DNA of 14,336 bases, from contig JAFVQP010000071.1 of assembly GCA_017504735.1 (NCBI GenBank), positions 1-14,336 of the forward strand. The letters run 5' to 3'. This DNA comes from Clostridia bacterium. GTDB lineage: Bacteria; Bacillota_A; Clostridia; Christensenellales; Borkfalkiaceae. The position numbers and the translations under genes were made by a program. The notes under the pieces are model-generated. The model was given only the letters and a program-made list of their open reading frames with translations, ran no database searches and was not told the origin of the DNA. Of this stretch, positions 14,230 through 14,336 are shown piece by piece (the first letter of the stretch is position 1; each line of letters begins with the position of its first letter).

Positions 14230-14336
14230 TTAATAATTTTCAGCGCGTACCTGGAAATATGCCTGAGGATGTGCACAGATAGGGCATACTTCAGGAGCTT
14301 TCTTGCCAACTACGATATGGCCGCAGTTGGAGCACT
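14230..14336 (-). CDS. Rubrerythrin, C-terminal part only
   Basis: Only the last 34 codons are in the window; the gene continues past the right edge. The visible part is a rubredoxin-like iron site with CSNCG and CPICAHPQAYF, ending in RAENY. This is the typical tail of clostridial rubrerythrin, a di-iron peroxidase that protects anaerobes from peroxide using rubredoxin-delivered electrons. The di-iron domain cannot be seen, so a stand-alone rubredoxin-like protein is possible but less likely given the CAHPQAYF ending. Confidence 0.85.
   Translation of the reverse strand, partial: CSNCGHIVVGKKAPEVCPICAHPQAYFQVRAENY

Overview
The window looks like chromosome from a low- to mid-GC, Gram-positive-type anaerobe of the Clostridia. 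The evidence is strong GGAGG-type ribosome binding sites, the Firmicutes-style order dprA-topA-trmFO-hslV-hslU, a folate-dependent TrmFO, and a clostridial-type rubrerythrin tail at the right edge. I cannot name the species from sequence alone.

Layout. Positions 1-1008 form a small AT-rich accessory module. A short XRE-family repressor gene (minus strand) and a DUF6809-like small protein gene (plus strand) are transcribed divergently from a shared control region holding three related operator-like sites. Each gene runs toward a near-identical hairpin terminator (1-27 and 980-1008). A 276-bp TA-flanked element with 26-bp inverted ends (82-361) has inserted into the last codons of the repressor gene and supplies a new stop codon. 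Next comes a monocistronic membrane protein (1241-3172) with GT-C glycosyltransferase features and an unusual extracytoplasmic insertion.

Positions 3230-11561 are a tightly packed, probably co-transcribed block: YifB/ComM-like AAA ATPase, a small DUF1294 membrane protein, a divergent DprA, topoisomerase I, TrmFO, and the HslV-HslU protease. It combines DNA uptake and processing functions (YifB, DprA), DNA topology (TopA), tRNA modification (TrmFO) and proteolysis (HslUV). The codV/xerC and codY genes that accompany this block in Bacillus are absent.

A 329-bp gap (11562-11890) holds two direct 112-bp copies of an intergenic repeat, 105 of 112 positions identical. It is followed by hisS and trxA, which end in a clear intrinsic terminator. 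After that comes a membrane-anchored XRE regulator with its own sigma-A type promoter, and then the 3' end of a rubrerythrin gene on the minus strand with its own terminator.

Most of the window is ordinary housekeeping DNA. The least ordinary parts are the TA-flanked element in the repressor gene, the operator array beside it, the domain-inserted GT-C protein, the DprA with an altered signature loop, and the tandem repeat upstream of hisS. I saw no CRISPR array, tRNA, rRNA, phage gene or intact transposase.
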